Assembly (NCBI RefSeq): GCF_902498785.1
Contig: NZ_LR701493.1
Location: 605,459-669,458, forward strand
Source: Sphingomonas sp. EC-HK361
GTDB taxonomy: Bacteria; Pseudomonadota; Alphaproteobacteria; Sphingomonadales; Sphingomonadaceae
Length of the DNA stretch: 64,000 nt
Reading direction: 5' to 3'
Positions 8,089 to 16,664 of the stretch are shown one piece after another. Position 1 is the first letter of the stretch. Each line of letters opens with the position of its first letter. The notes beneath the pieces were generated by a model, which saw nothing but the letters and a program-made list of their open reading frames with translations, made no database searches and was not told where the DNA came from. Position numbers and translations under genes: made by a program.

Positions 8089-11031
8089 ATGATGGTTCGC
8101 AGCGCGCGCGACGGTGCACCCGTGTCCCGGGTTTCGGCTGGCCTGTATCTTGCGGCATCGGCAATCGCGATGGCGGCGGCGGTGCCAGCGCTGGCGCAGG
8201 AAGCGACCGCGCCGGTGCCCGGCAGCACCGATCAGACGACACCCGATCAGCAGACGACGACCGCGCCCGCGCAGCAGCCCGGACAGGTTGCGCCCGACGA
8301 CCAGACGCAGGCGTCGGACATCGTCGTCACCGGCATTCGCCGCGGCATCAAGGATTCGATCGACCTCAAGAAGCGCGAAACGTCGATCGTCGAGGCGATC
8401 TCGGCGGAGGATATCGGCAAGCTGCCCGACGTCTCGATCGCGGAATCCATCGCGCGCCTGCCGGGCCTGGCGGCGCAGCGCGTCAACGGCCGTGCGCAGG
8501 TCATCTCGATCCGCGGCCTCGCGCCCGATTTCACCACGACGCTCCTCAATGGCCGCCAGCAGGCGAGTTCGGGCGACAACCGCGCGGTCGAGTTCGACCA
8601 GTATCCCTCGGAACTCCTATCCAGCGTCGTCATCTACAAGACGCCGGACGCGCAGATCGCGGGCTTCGGTCTGTCGGGCACCGCCGACCTGCGCACCGTC
8701 CGCCCGCTCGAATTCGGCAAGCGCGCCTTTGCGGTCAACGTGCGCGGTGAAAAGACCGAAGGCGCGCGCCTGAACCAGGATCTGCGCAACTGGGGCGGCC
8801 GCGCGAGCGTCAGCTATATCGACCAGTTCGCGAACGGCACGCTCGGCGTCGCGTTCGGCTATGCGCACCTCGATTCCCCGTCGCAGAACAAGCACTACAA
8901 GGCTTATGGCTATGAGGCGTTCGGCGACCAGACCGATGCCAATGGCAACCCGATCAACGTCGTCCAGCCCGACAGCGCCGATGGCGCGCTGCTGCTGAAC
9001 GGCCAGGAAGCCTTCCTCACTTCGCGCCTCAACAAGCGCGACGCCTTCATCGGCATCATCGAATGGCAGCCGAGCGAGAATGTCCACTCGACGATCGACG
9101 CCTATTATTCGAAGTTCGATCAGAAGGAGGTCACGCGCGGCGCGCAGTGGTTCTCCAACCCCTTCGCGGACGGCCTGACCTTCACCAACGTGACCGCGGA
9201 AGACCGCGACGGTTCCAAGTTCGCCGCAACCGGCACTGCCAACAATGCGATCCCGATCATCCGCAACGACTACAACACCCGCCAGGACGATCTCGTCTCG
9301 ATCGGCTGGAACAACGAGTTCAAGCTCGACGACCGCACGAAGTTCTTCACCGACCTGTCCTACTCGCGCAATCATCGTAAGGAGCAGATCGCGGAAACCT
9401 ATGCCGGCTACGGCCTTGGAGTCGGTGGCGTGAACCCGACGACGCAGACGGTCGGACGCACTAACGACACGATCGGCTTCACCGTGCCCGCCGATGGCTT
9501 CCCGACCTACGATCCCGGCCTCGACTATGCCGACGCGTCCAAGGTCTCGCTCGGCGACCGCGCGCCTTGGGGCGGGTGGGGCCATGACGGCGCGATCCGC
9601 TTCCCCGATGTGAAGGAATCGGTCTACGCGCTCGATCTCCGTCTGAATCACGAACTCGACGGCTTTTTCGACAGCGTCGATGTCGGCGTGAACTACACGC
9701 ACCGCTCGAAGAGCAAGTTCGTCAATGATAACGACCTGTTCCTGAAGAACGGCCGTCAGCAGACCCTCGTCGATGCCGGCGATCTCGTCACGCCGACCGA
9801 TCTCGGCTTCGTCGGCTTCGGCAATGTACTGAGCGTCGATCTGCGCACCGCGCTCGACAAATATTATGATGTCTCGCCGATCCGTGACTCCAACTTCTAC
9901 GACAAGAACTGGGGCATCACCGAGGATGTCATCACCTGGCACGGCAAGCTCAACATCGACTGGGGCCGGTTGAAGGGCAATGTCGGTGTCCAGATCATCG
10001 ACCAGACCCAGCGCTCCAGCGGCGTCATCATAAACGGGAACAGCCCGATCAACCGCGTCGATGGCGCAAGCTACACCGATATCCTGCCCAGCGTGAACCT
10101 GATCTACGATTTCGGCGGTGGCTTTAGGCTGCGTCTCGCCGCGTCGAAGACGACCGCGCGCCCGCGCATGGACGATCTGCGCGCCAACGTGTCGCCCGGC
10201 TTCAACCTGCTGGCGTGCGCCGGGCAGCCGTGCGGGCCGGGCACCGTCGTCAATCCGTGGTCGGCCAGCGGCGGCAACCCGAAGCTGAAGCCGTGGCGAG
10301 CCGATGCGCTCGACGCGTCCTTCGAATGGTATGTCAATCCGACGACCTATTTCGCGATCGCCGGCTTCTACAAGAAGCTCAACACCTACATCTACCAGCA
10401 GTCCGGTCTGTTTGACTTTACCGGCATCCCCCAGCCTGCCGATGTGTCGTTTCCGGCCGGCACCACGATCAGCCCGATCGGCCAGATCACGCTCCCCGCC
10501 AACGGCAAGGGCGGCAATCTGAAGGGGCTGGAATTCTCCGGCTCGTTCAACTTCGGCACGATCACGAACTTCCTCGACGGCCTGGGCGTCCTCGGCAGTC
10601 TGTCGCTGACCGAATCGAACCTCAACCCGACGTCGAACCCCGATCCGACGCAGGCGGTCCGGATTCCGGGGCTGTCGGGAACGATCTACAACGTCACCGC
10701 CTTCTACGAAAAAGGCGGCTTCCAGGCCCGTGTCAGCCAGCGTTACCGCTCAGCGTTCAAGGGGGAGGTTGTCCAGCTCTTCGCGACGCGCGGCTTCACC
10801 GAAATCCTCGCCGACAAGCAGGTCGATGCGCAGATCGGCTATACCATTCAGGGCGGCGCGCTGGAGGGGCTGGGCATCCTGTTCCAGGTCAACAACCTGA
10901 CCGACTCGCCCTACCGCACCCGGCTAGGCCTCGACGGTGGCGGCACGACGACGGCGGACGGCGCCTCGCTGCTTGAAACCTATGAGAAATACGGCCGGCA
11001 ATATCTGCTCGGCTTCAACTACCGCTTCTGA
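8089..11031 (+). CDS. TonB-dependent receptor (TonB-Xanth-Caul type), module A
   Basis: A 980-residue outer-membrane protein starting ATG-ATG after GGGGAGG. A signal peptide ends near ALAQE at residue 37. Then come a Pro/Gln/Thr-rich linker and the TonB box DIVVTG, followed by the plug (SIVEAISAEDIGKLPDVSIAE, ISIRGLAPDFTTTLLNGRQ). The rest is a 22-strand-type barrel ending in the aromatic residue of LGFNYRF. This is the receptor subfamily found in glycan-use loci of Caulobacter, Xanthomonas and sphingomonads. It would import oligosaccharides, probably beta-glucan fragments given the GH3-GH30-GH16 set downstream. An operator lies in its promoter, an intrinsic terminator follows, and a halogenase gene comes next. 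Confidence 0.95.
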   Translation: MMVRSARDGAPVSRVSAGLYLAASAIAMAAAVPALAQEATAPVPGSTDQTTPDQQTTTAPAQQPGQVAPDDQTQASDIVVTGIRRGIKDSIDLKKRETSIVEAISAEDIGKLPDVSIAESIARLPGLAAQRVNGRAQVISIRGLAPDFTTTLLNGRQQASSGDNRAVEFDQYPSELLSSVVIYKTPDAQIAGFGLSGTADLRTVRPLEFGKRAFAVNVRGEKTEGARLNQDLRNWGGRASVSYIDQFANGTLGVAFGYAHLDSPSQNKHYKAYGYEAFGDQTDANGNPINVVQPDSADGALLLNGQEAFLTSRLNKRDAFIGIIEWQPSENVHSTIDAYYSKFDQKEVTRGAQWFSNPFADGLTFTNVTAEDRDGSKFAATGTANNAIPIIRNDYNTRQDDLVSIGWNNEFKLDDRTKFFTDLSYSRNHRKEQIAETYAGYGLGVGGVNPTTQTVGRTNDTIGFTVPADGFPTYDPGLDYADASKVSLGDRAPWGGWGHDGAIRFPDVKESVYALDLRLNHELDGFFDSVDVGVNYTHRSKSKFVNDNDLFLKNGRQQTLVDAGDLVTPTDLGFVGFGNVLSVDLRTALDKYYDVSPIRDSNFYDKNWGITEDVITWHGKLNIDWGRLKGNVGVQIIDQTQRSSGVIINGNSPINRVDGASYTDILPSVNLIYDFGGGFRLRLAASKTTARPRMDDLRANVSPGFNLLACAGQPCGPGTVVNPWSASGGNPKLKPWRADALDASFEWYVNPTTYFAIAGFYKKLNTYIYQQSGLFDFTGIPQPADVSFPAGTTISPIGQITLPANGKGGNLKGLEFSGSFNFGTITNFLDGLGVLGSLSLTESNLNPTSNPDPTQAVRIPGLSGTIYNVTAFYEKGGFQARVSQRYRSAFKGEVVQLFATRGFTEILADKQVDAQIGYTIQGGALEGLGILFQVNNLTDSPYRTRLGLDGGGTTTADGASLLETYEKYGRQYLLGFNYRF

Positions 11032-11042
11032 TCCTCCCCCTG

Positions 11043-11080
11043 GAGGGCGGCGGGTCCCCTCGCGCCGCCCTCGTCTTTTT
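11043..11080 (+). terminator. Intrinsic terminator after the module A TonB receptor
   Basis: GAGGGCGGCG (11043-11052) pairs with CGCCGCCCTC (11063-11072) around a 10-base loop, followed by GTC and five T residues. It lies 12 bp after the receptor stop codon, so much of the receptor transcript should end before the halogenase gene. Confidence 0.8.
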
Positions 11081-11110
11081 GGGGTAGGCCCTAACCTGCA
11101 CTCCGTTCGT

Positions 11111-11215
11111 TTCGAGTAGGGATCGAGCGAAGTCGAGAGCCCGTATCGAGAGAGGCTCGCCAGTGTCGCTGACCTCTCGACACGTCATCTCGGCAGGCTC
11201 GATGGTTGCTCGAGG
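11111..11215. repeat. Intergenic repeat sequence (GATCGAGCGAAGTCGAGAG type)
   Basis: The gap between receptor and halogenase contains GATCGAGCGAAGTCGAGAG near 11121-11139 followed by imperfect complementary pieces (TATCGAGAG, CCTCTCGACACG, GGCTCGATGG). Such strings are recurrent in sphingomonad intergenic DNA and are related to the repeat at 4480-4530. Boundaries are approximate. Confidence 0.5.
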
Positions 11216-11274
11216 CAAACGGAGAAAGGACGCGGCGGATTTTCGATGATGGCGATCGAGGCTAGGCTGGCCCA

Positions 11275-12834
11275 ATGAACCAACTCAAACGCATCCTCAT
11301 CGCTGGCGGCGGCTCGGCCGGGTGGATGACGGCCGCGATGATGAGCCGGCTGTTCCAGGGGCTGTACGAGATCATCCTCGTCGAATCCGACGCAATCGGC
11401 ACCGTCGGCGTCGGCGAGGCGACGATCCCCGCGATCAAGAAATTCAACGAGCTGCTCGGCCTCAACGAGAATGAATTTCTCCAACGCACCCAGGGCACCT
11501 TCAAGCTCGGCATCCGCTTCATCGACTGGCTGCGCCCGGGCAGCAGTTACACCCACGGCTTCGGTGTCATCGGCCAGGACTTGGAATGGCTGCGCTGCCA
11601 CCAATATTGGCTGAAGATGCACGGACTCGGCCGCGCGAGCGCCCTCGACCATTTCTCGATCAACACCGCCGCCGTCCACCACAACAAGTTCATGCGTGCG
11701 CGCCCCGATCAGCCGCAATCGCCGATCGGCCAGATCGCCAACGCCTTCCATTTCGACGCCGGCCTCTACGCCGCCTATCTCGCCGACTACGCCCAGGCGC
11801 GAGGCGTGCAGCGGCGTGAGGGAAAGATCGCCACGGTCACGCTCGCGCCCGAGGACGGCCCAGAAAGCGGATTCGTCCGCTCGATCACGATGGCGGACGG
11901 CGAGACGATCGAGGCCGACCTCTTCATCGATTGCTCGGGCTTTCGCGGACTCATCATCGCCGAGGCGCTGGGCGCGGGCTATGACGATTGGAGCCACTGG
12001 CTCCCCTGCGACCGCGCGGTCGCGGTGCCGTCCGAGCGCTCCGACGATTTCACCCCCTACACCCGCTCCACCGCGCGCCCCGCCGGCTGGCAGTGGCGCA
12101 TCCCGCTCCAGCACCGCACCGGCAACGGCCATGTCTATGCCAGCCGCTGGATGAACGACGCGGAGGCCGAGGCGATCCTGCTCGACACGCTCGACGCCCC
12201 CGCCGCCGGAGACCCCCGCCGCCTGCGCTTCGTGCCGGGCAAGCGTACGCAAGCCTGGGTGAAGAACTGCGTCGCGATCGGCCTGGCGGGCGGCTTCCTG
12301 GAACCTCTGGAATCGACCGGCCTCCACCTCATCCAGTCCGCGATCCTGCGCCTCGTCCGGCTGCTTCCCGATGCCGGGTTCGATGCCGCCAACATCGCCG
12401 AGTTCAACCGCCAGACCGATTTCGAGTACGAACGCATCCGCGACTTCATCATCCTCCACTACAAGGCGACCGAGCGCGGCGACACGCCGTTCTGGCGCCA
12501 CGTCCGCGACATGGCCGTGCCTGCGACCCTCCAGCGCAAGATCGATCTCTTCGCCGCAAACGGGCGCATCTTCCGCGAAGATGACGAGCTGTTCGCCGAG
12601 GAAAGCTGGATCCAGGTCTTCATTGGCCAAGGGATCATCCCGCGCGGCTACGACCCGCTCGTCGACGCCAAGTCCCCCGACGAGATCGCGGCGTTCCTCG
12701 GCAACATCGAACAGGTCATCGCGCGCTGCGTCGAGGTGATGCCCACCCATGCGGAGTATGTCGCGAAGACCTGCCCCGCGCGCCCACTTACCGCTTCGGC
12801 GCGCCCGGTGCCGGGCTTTGCAGCCGCGCGATAA
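11275..12834 (+). CDS. Flavin-dependent tryptophan halogenase family protein (halogenase 1)
   Basis: A 519-residue PF04820 protein. FAD site: GGGSAGW (11-17). Key residues align with PrnA/RebH almost number for number: Lys77 (TFKLGIRF, the K79 equivalent that carries hypohalous acid), the W272-x-W274-x-I276-P277 motif, and E346-S347-T348-G349, which in PrnA supplies Glu346 and the halide-binding Thr348/Gly349. The chemistry therefore looks intact, needing FADH2 from a separate reductase. Family knowledge: relatives beside TonB receptors, such as BrvH from Brevundimonas, brominate indole in vitro, but the natural substrate is unknown. No signal peptide, so cytoplasmic. It overlaps the convergent cupin gene by 47 bp. 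Confidence 0.92.
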   Translation: MNQLKRILIAGGGSAGWMTAAMMSRLFQGLYEIILVESDAIGTVGVGEATIPAIKKFNELLGLNENEFLQRTQGTFKLGIRFIDWLRPGSSYTHGFGVIGQDLEWLRCHQYWLKMHGLGRASALDHFSINTAAVHHNKFMRARPDQPQSPIGQIANAFHFDAGLYAAYLADYAQARGVQRREGKIATVTLAPEDGPESGFVRSITMADGETIEADLFIDCSGFRGLIIAEALGAGYDDWSHWLPCDRAVAVPSERSDDFTPYTRSTARPAGWQWRIPLQHRTGNGHVYASRWMNDAEAEAILLDTLDAPAAGDPRRLRFVPGKRTQAWVKNCVAIGLAGGFLEPLESTGLHLIQSAILRLVRLLPDAGFDAANIAEFNRQTDFEYERIRDFIILHYKATERGDTPFWRHVRDMAVPATLQRKIDLFAANGRIFREDDELFAEESWIQVFIGQGIIPRGYDPLVDAKSPDEIAAFLGNIEQVIARCVEVMPTHAEYVAKTCPARPLTASARPVPGFAAAR

Positions 12835-13822
12835 GCTCCCGGCGCATCTGCGCTACGTCGCGCGGGTCCGTCGCCGCCAGGATGCCGCGCGCATGCGGCG
12901 GGATATGCGCGGCGGGATCGCCATCGCCCGCGAACACATAATGCGCGAACATCGCCCGCCAGTGCCGCTGCTGGTCGGCGGGCAGGGTGCGCAGCGTCAT
13001 CAGACCATGCAGCAGCGCGTCCCAAGGCGAACCCCCATCAGTCCGCGCCGCATTCCACCAGTAATTGACGAGCAGGTTGGCTGGCTCCAGCGCCTCGACA
13101 TGGTGATACCAGCCATAGGGAATGTAGAGCGCATCCCCCGGCCCGAGCTCCGCCTCCTGCGCGCTCGCCAGCGCGTCGGCAAAGCGCGGGTAGCGGGCGA
13201 GATCGGGCGCGGTCAGATGGACCATGCTCACCGGCGTGCCCGCGGGGGTCAAATGGAACGGCCCCATATACAGGTTGGGCAATTGCTCCGGCGCGAAAAG
13301 GGTGAAGCGCCGCCGACCGGCCGCGACGACCGCGACATTCTCCATCGGATCGTTGTGAATCGCGACGCGGGCGCGCGTGCCGATCCAGAGCCGCGGGGCA
13401 GCGTCGGCTGGAACGAGCGGCATCGCGTTCGCGGCGGCAAAGCTTGGCAGGACCGCGTCCGCGCTAATCGCCTGCACTGCCAGCGTATCGGGAACGGGCT
13501 CTGCCTCGGCGGCGAGCGCGCGCAGGAAGCCGGCCAGCGTATCGGGTCCGCGCACGAAATTCGTGCCGCGCAACCCCGCGTCATAATGCAGCCGCCCTTC
13601 CGCTTCGGGCGCGGCCCGCACGACGGGAACGGGCGTGTCGTTCGCCAGACTCGCGAGATAGTCCATCCATTGGGCGCCGGCGCGCACGACAGCCCAGTCG
13701 GCCGCCACGCCGCGCAGTACGACGGGTTCGGCGGCGGGGCGCACCTCGCCGTCGAAGATCGCAGGCGTTACGCCGTGGCGTTCGGGAATGGCGCGCATGA
13801 CCTGGTGGTGCTCGGCGCTCAT
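12788..13822 (-). CDS. JmjC-like cupin (cupin_8) oxygenase, module A
   Basis: A 344-residue protein of the cupin_8/JmjC group. The iron site is visible: H-x-D in RVAIHNDPMENVA at about residues 155-157, and the distal His in YIPYGWYHHVEAL near residue 239. A preceding LWIGTR strand and following LVNYWW segment are family hallmarks. Such enzymes use 2-oxoglutarate and oxygen to hydroxylate proteins or small molecules; this subfamily is repeatedly found beside tryptophan halogenases in glycan loci, with no established substrate. It is a paralogue of the cupin at 30982 (shared IWMGTR/LWIGTR, NLYLGP/NLYMGP, NLLVNYWW-type motifs). It is divergent from DUF6445, with only 29 bp between starts. Confidence 0.88.
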   Translation of the reverse strand: MSAEHHQVMRAIPERHGVTPAIFDGEVRPAAEPVVLRGVAADWAVVRAGAQWMDYLASLANDTPVPVVRAAPEAEGRLHYDAGLRGTNFVRGPDTLAGFLRALAAEAEPVPDTLAVQAISADAVLPSFAAANAMPLVPADAAPRLWIGTRARVAIHNDPMENVAVVAAGRRRFTLFAPEQLPNLYMGPFHLTPAGTPVSMVHLTAPDLARYPRFADALASAQEAELGPGDALYIPYGWYHHVEALEPANLLVNYWWNAARTDGGSPWDALLHGLMTLRTLPADQQRHWRAMFAHYVFAGDGDPAAHIPPHARGILAATDPRDVAQMRRELIARLQSPAPGAPKR

Positions 13823-13851
13823 CCCAGCACTGTCAACCGCGCGGAGCGCCG

Positions 13852-14526
13852 GTGACGCCGAGCGTCAGCGTGGAGCGCGTCGGCGGCGAAGGCGAGCCGA
13901 TCGTCGTCATCGATAACTTCGCGCCTGATCCGGATGCGCTGGTCGACGCCGCGGCTGCGATCACCCTCGCGGCCGCCGGCGAGTTCTACCCCGGCCCGCG
14001 CGCGCCCGCGCCGCCCGAATATTTCGCGCAAGTTGGCGGGCTGGTCGCGGCGGCGGTCCGCAAGGTCTTCGGCTATCACGATCACCTCGCGGTCGACCGG
14101 GCGCTCTTCTCGCTCGCCACCACGGACCCTGCCGACCTGTCGCTTGCCCAGCGCATCCCGCATGTCGATTCCGTCGAGCCGGGGCGGATCGCGATCGTCC
14201 ACTATCTCTCGCGCACCGACTTTGGCGGCACGCGCTTCTTTCGCCACCGCGCGACCGGGTTCGAGACGATCGATGCAGTGCGGCACCGCGCCTATCTCGA
14301 TGCGCTCGCCGCCGAGTTCGCGACGCAGGGCGAGCCGCCGCCCGGCTATATCAGCACGGATTCGCCGCTTTTCGAAACGATCGCGACCGTGCCGCCGACG
14401 TGGAACCGCGCGATTCTCTACCGGTCGGGCCTGCTCCACTGCGCCGCGATCCCGAACGACATCGAGTTGCCCGCCGACGCGCGCACCGGGCGGCTGACGA
14501 TTGCAAGCTTCCTCACCGCGCGCTGA
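13852..14526 (+). CDS. DUF6445 family protein, possible 2OG-Fe(II) oxygenase fold
   Basis: A 224-residue protein from a GTG start. The sequence matches the DUF6445 pattern: an N-terminal VIDNFAPDPDALVD, a central RIPHVDSVEPGRIAIVHYLS, FGGTRFFRHRATG, and a late ILYRSGLLHCAAI. The H-x-D (HVDS) and distal H (LLHCAAI) are arranged as in 2-oxoglutarate/iron oxygenases such as prolyl hydroxylases, which suggests a related fold. That role is inferred, not demonstrated. It sits between a JmjC cupin (divergent) and a LacI gene 22 bp downstream; it is probably co-expressed with the regulator. No signal peptide. Confidence 0.78.
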   Translation: MTPSVSVERVGGEGEPIVVIDNFAPDPDALVDAAAAITLAAAGEFYPGPRAPAPPEYFAQVGGLVAAAVRKVFGYHDHLAVDRALFSLATTDPADLSLAQRIPHVDSVEPGRIAIVHYLSRTDFGGTRFFRHRATGFETIDAVRHRAYLDALAAEFATQGEPPPGYISTDSPLFETIATVPPTWNRAILYRSGLLHCAAIPNDIELPADARTGRLTIASFLTAR

Positions 14527-14548
14527 TCGTCCAATAGGCTTAGCGATC

Positions 14549-15640
14549 ATGCCCCACGGAGACGAAAAACTGACGCATCGCAAGCCGACGATCGACGATG
14601 TCGCGGCGCTTTCCGGCGTCGGCCGCACGACCGTGTCGCGGGTGCTGAACGACGGCCCCAATGTCAGCGCGAAGATGCGCGCGCGGGTGCTGACCGCGGT
14701 CGAGACGCTTGGCTATCAGGTCAACGTCCAGGCGCGCTTCCTTGCCGGCGGCACCGCGCGCACGATCGCGCTGATCTGTGCCGCGGACGTCGAGAACGAG
14801 CCGAACTCCTACTACCAGTCGGCGCTTGAGGTCGGCGCGCTCAGGGCCTGCGCGCCGCTCGGCTTCCACCTCGTCATCCACAGCGTCGTCCAGACCCGCC
14901 CCGATCTCGCCGACGAGATCGCGCAACTGATCGAGGACAGCCGCTCCGCCGGTGCGATCCTGACCCCGCCTTTCTCCGACAACCTCGCGCTCGTTCGCCG
15001 GCTGGAGAAAACGGGCCGCGCGGTCGTCTGCATCTCGCCCGGGCCGCAGACCCATGGCGCTGCGCCGGGGGTGGGGATGGACGATGAAGCCGCCGGCTTC
15101 GCGCTGGCGACCGCGCTCCTCGCGCTCGGCCACCGCCGCTTCGGCTTCATCAAGGGGCTGGAGCACCATCTGTCGGCGGAGCAGCGCTATCGCGGCACTG
15201 TCCAGGCGCTCGCCGCCTATGGTCTGGCCGAAGGCGCGATCACGTCGGTGCGCGGCAACTTCACGTTCAAGGGCGGGAAGGAGAGCATGCCTGCGATCCT
15301 CGCCGCCGATCCGCGCCCGACCGCGGTGATCTGCGCCAATGACGACACCGCGGTCGGCGCGCTCTTCGCCGCGCACGAGCTCGGCGTGACGGTGCCGGCC
15401 GATCTCTCGATCGCGAGCTTCGACGATACGCCCGTGTCCGCCCTGGTCTGGCCGCCGCTCACCACCATCCACCAGCCGATCCAGCGCATGAGCCAGCGCG
15501 CCGTCGAAATCCTGGTCGATCGCCTGACGACGGGCGGCAAGGGCCGGGGAGAAGGGGGACAGGGGGGGCACGCCGCTCCGATGGAATACCTCCCCTTCGC
15601 GCTGATGACGCGGCAGTCGACGGCGGCGCCGGCGGGGTGA
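14549..15640 (+). CDS. LacI family transcriptional regulator, module A
   Basis: A 363-residue repressor. Residues about 12-60 give the LacI helix-turn-helix and hinge: TIDDVAALSGVGRTTVSRVL followed by VETLGYQVNVQARFLAG. The rest is a periplasmic-binding-protein-like sugar sensor (ICANDDTAVGALFAAHELG, SIASFDDTPVSALVWPPLTT). ATG 14549 was chosen because it sits just ahead of the HTH; the longer frame from 14501 adds sequence that overlaps the DUF6445 gene. It lies between the two identical TTGGAAGCGCTTCCAA operators and is the natural candidate to bind them. The inducer would be a glucose-type sugar or oligosaccharide (inference). Confidence 0.92.
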   Translation: MPHGDEKLTHRKPTIDDVAALSGVGRTTVSRVLNDGPNVSAKMRARVLTAVETLGYQVNVQARFLAGGTARTIALICAADVENEPNSYYQSALEVGALRACAPLGFHLVIHSVVQTRPDLADEIAQLIEDSRSAGAILTPPFSDNLALVRRLEKTGRAVVCISPGPQTHGAAPGVGMDDEAAGFALATALLALGHRRFGFIKGLEHHLSAEQRYRGTVQALAAYGLAEGAITSVRGNFTFKGGKESMPAILAADPRPTAVICANDDTAVGALFAAHELGVTVPADLSIASFDDTPVSALVWPPLTTIHQPIQRMSQRAVEILVDRLTTGGKGRGEGGQGGHAAPMEYLPFALMTRQSTAAPAG

Positions 15641-15688
15641 GCGGCTGTTCCGCAGCTGAGCCGCCTCACCTGTAACCCGACCCACGTG

Positions 15689-16573
15689 CTACCCGGAATA
15701 ATCCGGACGTTCGATGTCACGCACGATCCCGGCCTGCCCGGGTGCCCACCCCAGCGTCTGCCTGGTCCACTTACTCGATGCGGGGCCATCAATGCAGACC
15801 CAGGCCGCCAGGGGGCCGAAGTGCGTTTCCGCTTCGTCCTGCGTGAGCGATTTCGCTGGCAAGCCGAGCTGGCGGCCGATAGCATCGGCGATGTCGCGAT
15901 ACGGCATCCCTTCCTCCGCGACGGCATGATAGGCTTCGCCCCGCGCGCCACGTTCGAGTGCCAGGCGGTAGACGGTGGCGGAATCCAGGCGGTGGACGGC
16001 GGGCCAGCGATTCTGTCCGTCGCCGACATAGGCCGACACGCCCTTTTTGCGCGCGACCGCGGCAAGCATCGGCACGAAACCATGTTTTTCGCCGATGCCG
16101 TGCACGGAGCGCGGATTGCGCACGACATTCGCGTGCACCCCGCGCTCGGCCAAAGCGAATGCCGTCTGCTCCGACATGCGCGGGAAGCCGGGCCTCACGG
16201 CCGGCCTGTCGGTCTCGATCGCCGTGCGGCCGTTGTGAAGGAAGCCGCCGGTTACGATGATCGGCCGATCGGACCCGGCGAACACGTCGCCAAAGGCCTC
16301 GATCGCAGCTCTTTCCTCTTCGGCCAATTGCTCGATCTTCGACAGATCGAGGCCGAACGCGGTATGGACGATGCCATCGGCGTCCCGCGCACCCTGCCGC
16401 AATGTCTCCAGATCGCCGAGCGAGCCGATCAACGGCGTACCCCCGGCGACGCTGAGTGCGCTGCCCTTCTCCGCAGACCGCACCAATCCGACCACCGCAT
16501 GGCCGGCCGCCAGCAGATCTTGGGCGATCATCGAGCCGATCCAGCCACTGGCACCTGTCAGGAATACGCGCAT
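15689..16573 (-). CDS. NAD(P)-dependent epimerase/short-chain reductase family protein
   Basis: A 294-residue extended-SDR protein. The N-terminal TGASGWIGS (residues 6-14) is the NAD(P)-binding glycine motif. SDR active-site residues are not in the classical YxxxK form; the usual position reads SEQTAFALAE, so the enzyme may be a binding or atypical reductase member of the SDR_a5-like group. ATG 16573 follows AAGGAG; the longer frame simply reads through the TetR operator palindrome. It is divergent from a TetR regulator and probably under its control. It interrupts module A and has no obvious role in glucan use. Confidence 0.85.
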   Translation of the reverse strand: MRVFLTGASGWIGSMIAQDLLAAGHAVVGLVRSAEKGSALSVAGGTPLIGSLGDLETLRQGARDADGIVHTAFGLDLSKIEQLAEEERAAIEAFGDVFAGSDRPIIVTGGFLHNGRTAIETDRPAVRPGFPRMSEQTAFALAERGVHANVVRNPRSVHGIGEKHGFVPMLAAVARKKGVSAYVGDGQNRWPAVHRLDSATVYRLALERGARGEAYHAVAEEGMPYRDIADAIGRQLGLPAKSLTQDEAETHFGPLAAWVCIDGPASSKWTRQTLGWAPGQAGIVRDIERPDYSG

Positions 16574-16615
16574 CGCAATCTCCTTGCCGCACGGGACGAA
16601 ACCGTTATGACCCGT

Positions 16616-16652
16616 GTCAGTGACTGACATAATGGTCATGTCAGTCACTGAC
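16616..16652. promoter_or_regulatory. Double palindromic TetR operator
   Basis: GTCAGTGACTGACAT at 16616-16630 and its exact reverse complement at 16638-16652 are separated by 7 bases. Each arm also holds a 13-bp palindrome (GTCAGTGACTGAC, GTCAGTCACTGAC). The element lies between the SDR and TetR genes, so bound TetR would block both promoters. Two adjacent half-sites with this spacing would suit a pair of TetR dimers. Confidence 0.85.
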
Positions 16653-16664
16653 AAGGGCGGTGAT

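Noticed and set aside
12300-12330. Possible frameshift where halogenase 1 and the cupin overlap at the 3' end
   Set aside because: Both reading frames are intact to normal family length; the 47-bp tail-to-tail overlap at 12788-12834 needs no frameshift.
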